A stretch of 64,000 bases of DNA from Apirhabdus apintestini (GTDB lineage: Bacteria; Pseudomonadota; Gammaproteobacteria; Enterobacterales; Enterobacteriaceae): contig CP138906.1 of the NCBI GenBank assembly GCA_033977085.1, positions 1,426,001-1,490,000 of the forward strand. The letters are read 5' to 3'. The translations under genes were made by a program, and so were the position numbers. The notes under the pieces are model-generated. The model was not told the DNA's origin. It did not search any database and saw nothing but the letters and a program-made list of their open reading frames with translations. Below are positions 62,122-64,000 of this stretch, piece after piece. Every line of letters begins with the position of its first letter. Within the stretch, counting starts at the first letter, position 1.

Positions 62122-63485
62122 TTAATCGCACTGAACTTTAATCGCCAGCCCGCCGCGTGAGGTTTCCCGGTATTTAGCATTCATATCCTTTCCTGTCTCA
62201 TACATGGTTTCAATCACCTTATCGAGGGAAACACGCGGCTCACTGGTGCGCCGGAGCGCCATTCGGGCAGAGTTAATCGCTTTTACCGATGCGATAGCGT
62301 TACGTTCAATGCAGGGAACCTGCACCTGCCCTGCTACAGGATCGCAGGTCAGACCAAGATTATGTTCCATACCGATTTCCGCTGCGACGCATACCTGCTC
62401 GGGGCTTCCGCCCTGAAGCTCCGCGAGTCCAGCGGCGGCCATAGAACAGGCGACGCCCACTTCCCCTTGACAGCCAACCTCTGCGCCGGAAATTGAAGCA
62501 TTCATTTTATACAGGATGCCGATAGCGCCGCAGGCCAGGAAATAGCGTAGATAAATATCCGGAGTGACGGTTTCAATAAAGCGATCGTAATAGGCGAGCA
62601 CCGCAGGAACAATGCCGCAGGCGCCGTTGGTTGGGGCCGTTACTACGCGGCCGCCGGCGGCATTTTCTTCATTGACGGCCAGGGCGAACATATTTACCCA
62701 GTCAACCACATTCATTGGATCGCTGGAAAGTTTACCACTGGAGATCAGCATTCGGCGCAGCGCCTGCGCGCGGCGCGGTACGCGCAGCGGGCCAGGCAAT
62801 ACGCCTTCAGTATTGAGCCCCCGATCAATACAGGCGCGCATTGTTGACCAAATATCGGCGAAGTAGGCATCAATTTCCGCTTTGCTATGCAGCGCCAGTT
62901 CATTTTGCAGGACGAGCCCGGAGAGCGATAAACCGCTTTCGTTACAGTGCGCCAGCAATTCCCGGGCGGAATGATAAGGCCAGGGAACCGGAGAATCATC
63001 AGACGGAGCCTGACCAAAGTGCTCTTCATCAACGATAAAACCACCGCCTATTGAGTAATAGGTTTTACTGTATATCAGTTCGGGGCCGGCCAGGCATGGA
63101 TCTGCATGCCGTTTTCATGAAGCGGCAAATTTTCATTATGAAAACGCATTCCCTCATCATTCGGGAAATCCACTTCCTGCCTGCCGTTAGCCAGCATCAG
63201 CCGCTGGCGATGCTGTACATCACGGATAAACAGGGGGATGTTATCAATGTCTACATTATCCGGGCGGTTGCCTGCCAGCCCCATAATAATAGCAATATCA
63301 GTGTGATGCCCTTTACCGGTCAGTGAAAGTGAGCCATAGACGTCTACTGCGATACGCGTGACGCACTCAAGTAGCCCGTTTTCGGCCAGGTCATCGACAA
63401 ATTGCTTACCTGCTTTCATCGGGCCGACTGTATGAGAGCTTGAGGGTCCGATGCCTATCTTAAACATGTCGAAGATGCTAATCAC
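62122..63485 (-). pseudogene. sdaA: L-serine deaminase I, one frameshift
   Basis: Iron-sulfur enzyme that converts L-serine to pyruvate and ammonia. The GTG at 63485 gives xISIFDMFKIGIGPSSSHTV, followed by GSLSLTGKGHHTDIAIIMGL. One base is missing near 63090 (TGGCCGGCCCC), after which YSKTYYSIGGGFIVDEEHFG continues in another frame. The cluster cysteines are in TNGACGIVPAVLAYY, EVGCQGEVGVACSMAAAGLA and LGLTCDPVAGQVQVPCIERN. The second frame is open to 62122. One base restores about 454 residues. Confidence 0.9.
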
Positions 63486-63641
63486 AATGACTCCTGCCAA
63501 AGGCGTATGCCATAAAATCTTTGAATATCGCCTAGTTTACGGGGAAGGGGCGCGTTACTGGCAACTATTCACATGAATTAAACTAATCAGCAAAGTTAGT
63601 TTTTCTTGCCCACCATCGGCGTGAAATGCGGCGCAAACTTT

Positions 63642-64000
63642 CTATATGGGGGCGGGAGCGGAAGAAATATATGGGCAATCATCTTTTATTAAAAGATCGT
63701 CTGGAACATCGCCGATTTGCAGCGCCAGCGCGCGAATAATGTCTGCCGTCATCCCCCAGATGAAATAATGTTGATACCAGGACAGCCACACGCGTCGCTC
63801 ATTGCCGCGTCGATAGATGTTTAAGGGATGATAACGGCCAAGCCTGAGTGCCTCATCAAGGGGCATTTCAAAAACGGCGGAGACTTCATCAACGCTGAGG
63901 GACCAAGCGATATCGGCGGGGATCAGGCCGACAACCGGCGTAACCTGAAATCCACTTATGCTGTCAACCGGGGGCAGAATACCCATGACTTCCACCCGCT
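63642..64000 (-). CDS. nudL: Nudix hydrolase NudL, C-terminal part (cut by window edge)
   Basis: C-terminal about 119 residues of the CoA-pyrophosphatase-like Nudix protein NudL (YeaB). The visible part reads RVEVMGILPPVDSISGFQVT, then DEVSAVFEMPLDEALRLGRY and RVWLSWYQHYFIWGMTADII, ending at 63642. The Nudix box lies beyond the edge and cannot be checked. It is located upstream of sdaA on the same strand, as in E. coli. No lesion in the visible part. Confidence 0.9.
   Translation of the reverse strand, partial: RVEVMGILPPVDSISGFQVTPVVGLIPADIAWSLSVDEVSAVFEMPLDEALRLGRYHPLNIYRRGNERRVWLSWYQHYFIWGMTADIIRALALQIGDVPDDLLIKDDCPYISSAPAPI

Overview
The window is an enterobacterial chromosome segment. 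Its gene order closely follows the argS-to-nudL stretch of Escherichia coli: argS, yecM/cutC, cmoBA, yecNED, aspS-nudB-yebC-ruvC-ruvAB, znuBC/znuA-mepM-lpxM, pykA, zwf-edd-eda, yobB-holE-yobA-copD-yebY-sdsR, yebW-yebV-rsmF-letBA, msrC-proQ-prc-htpX-kdgR, yobH-mgrB-yebO, yobF-cspC, rlmA-mntP-yobD-manZYX, yoaE, sdaA-nudL. The proteins are clearly divergent from E. coli. About 36 genes are broken and three nearly identical IS21-family elements are present. This fits a recently host-restricted, Sodalis-type insect endosymbiont, but the species call is an inference from content, not a search result.

Layout. 1-3760: argS 5' end, yecM, broken cutC, a decayed non-coding kilobase and two small lipoprotein genes. 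4150-7757: minus-strand cmoAB, yecN, yecE, yecD. 8082-13390: aspS (three indels), nudB, yebC, ruvC (broken), intact ruvAB. 13860-18823: znuBC and znuA around a conserved Zur box, mepM, lpxM. 19626-25773: pykA, a hexR stub, zwf, edd, eda, all damaged. 26203-31373: yobB split by IS copy 1, holE, copC-copD-yebY and the sRNA SdsR. 31576-35218: ycaC, pirin, a LysR gene and a CPBP protease, all broken. 35821-43834: yebW, IS copy 2, yebV, rsmF, letB, letA. 44099-52220: msrC, proQ, prc, htpX, kdgR, yobH, mgrB, yebO, an MBL hydrolase, yobF, cspC. 52745-64000: rlmA, mntP with its manganese riboswitch, yobD, manZYX, yoaE split by IS copy 3, sdaA and the start-truncated nudL.

How the genes work together. 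Several pathways look hit as a whole: zinc uptake (znuABC), the oxidative pentose-phosphate and Entner-Doudoroff branch with its regulator (zwf, edd, eda, hexR), the mannose PTS (manXYZ), the LetAB lipid-transport system, and lipid A myristoylation (lpxM). Holliday-junction branch migration (ruvAB), envelope proteolysis and peptidoglycan hydrolysis (prc, htpX, mepM), methionine-sulfoxide repair (msrC), manganese export (mntP) and small regulators (mgrB, sdsR, kdgR) are intact.

Main caution. I count about 49 single-base frameshifts in genes but only two in-frame nonsense codons. The three IS copies, which have perfect target duplications and are nearly identical, carry single-base indels at about the same density (roughly one per kb). 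Several insertions fall at AGCT. Some of the apparent pseudogenes, notably aspS, may therefore be sequence or consensus errors. I found no clearly new biological system. The most unusual uncharacterised items are the small lipopeptide/lipoprotein pair near 3.2 kb and a structured non-coding block near 19.1 kb.
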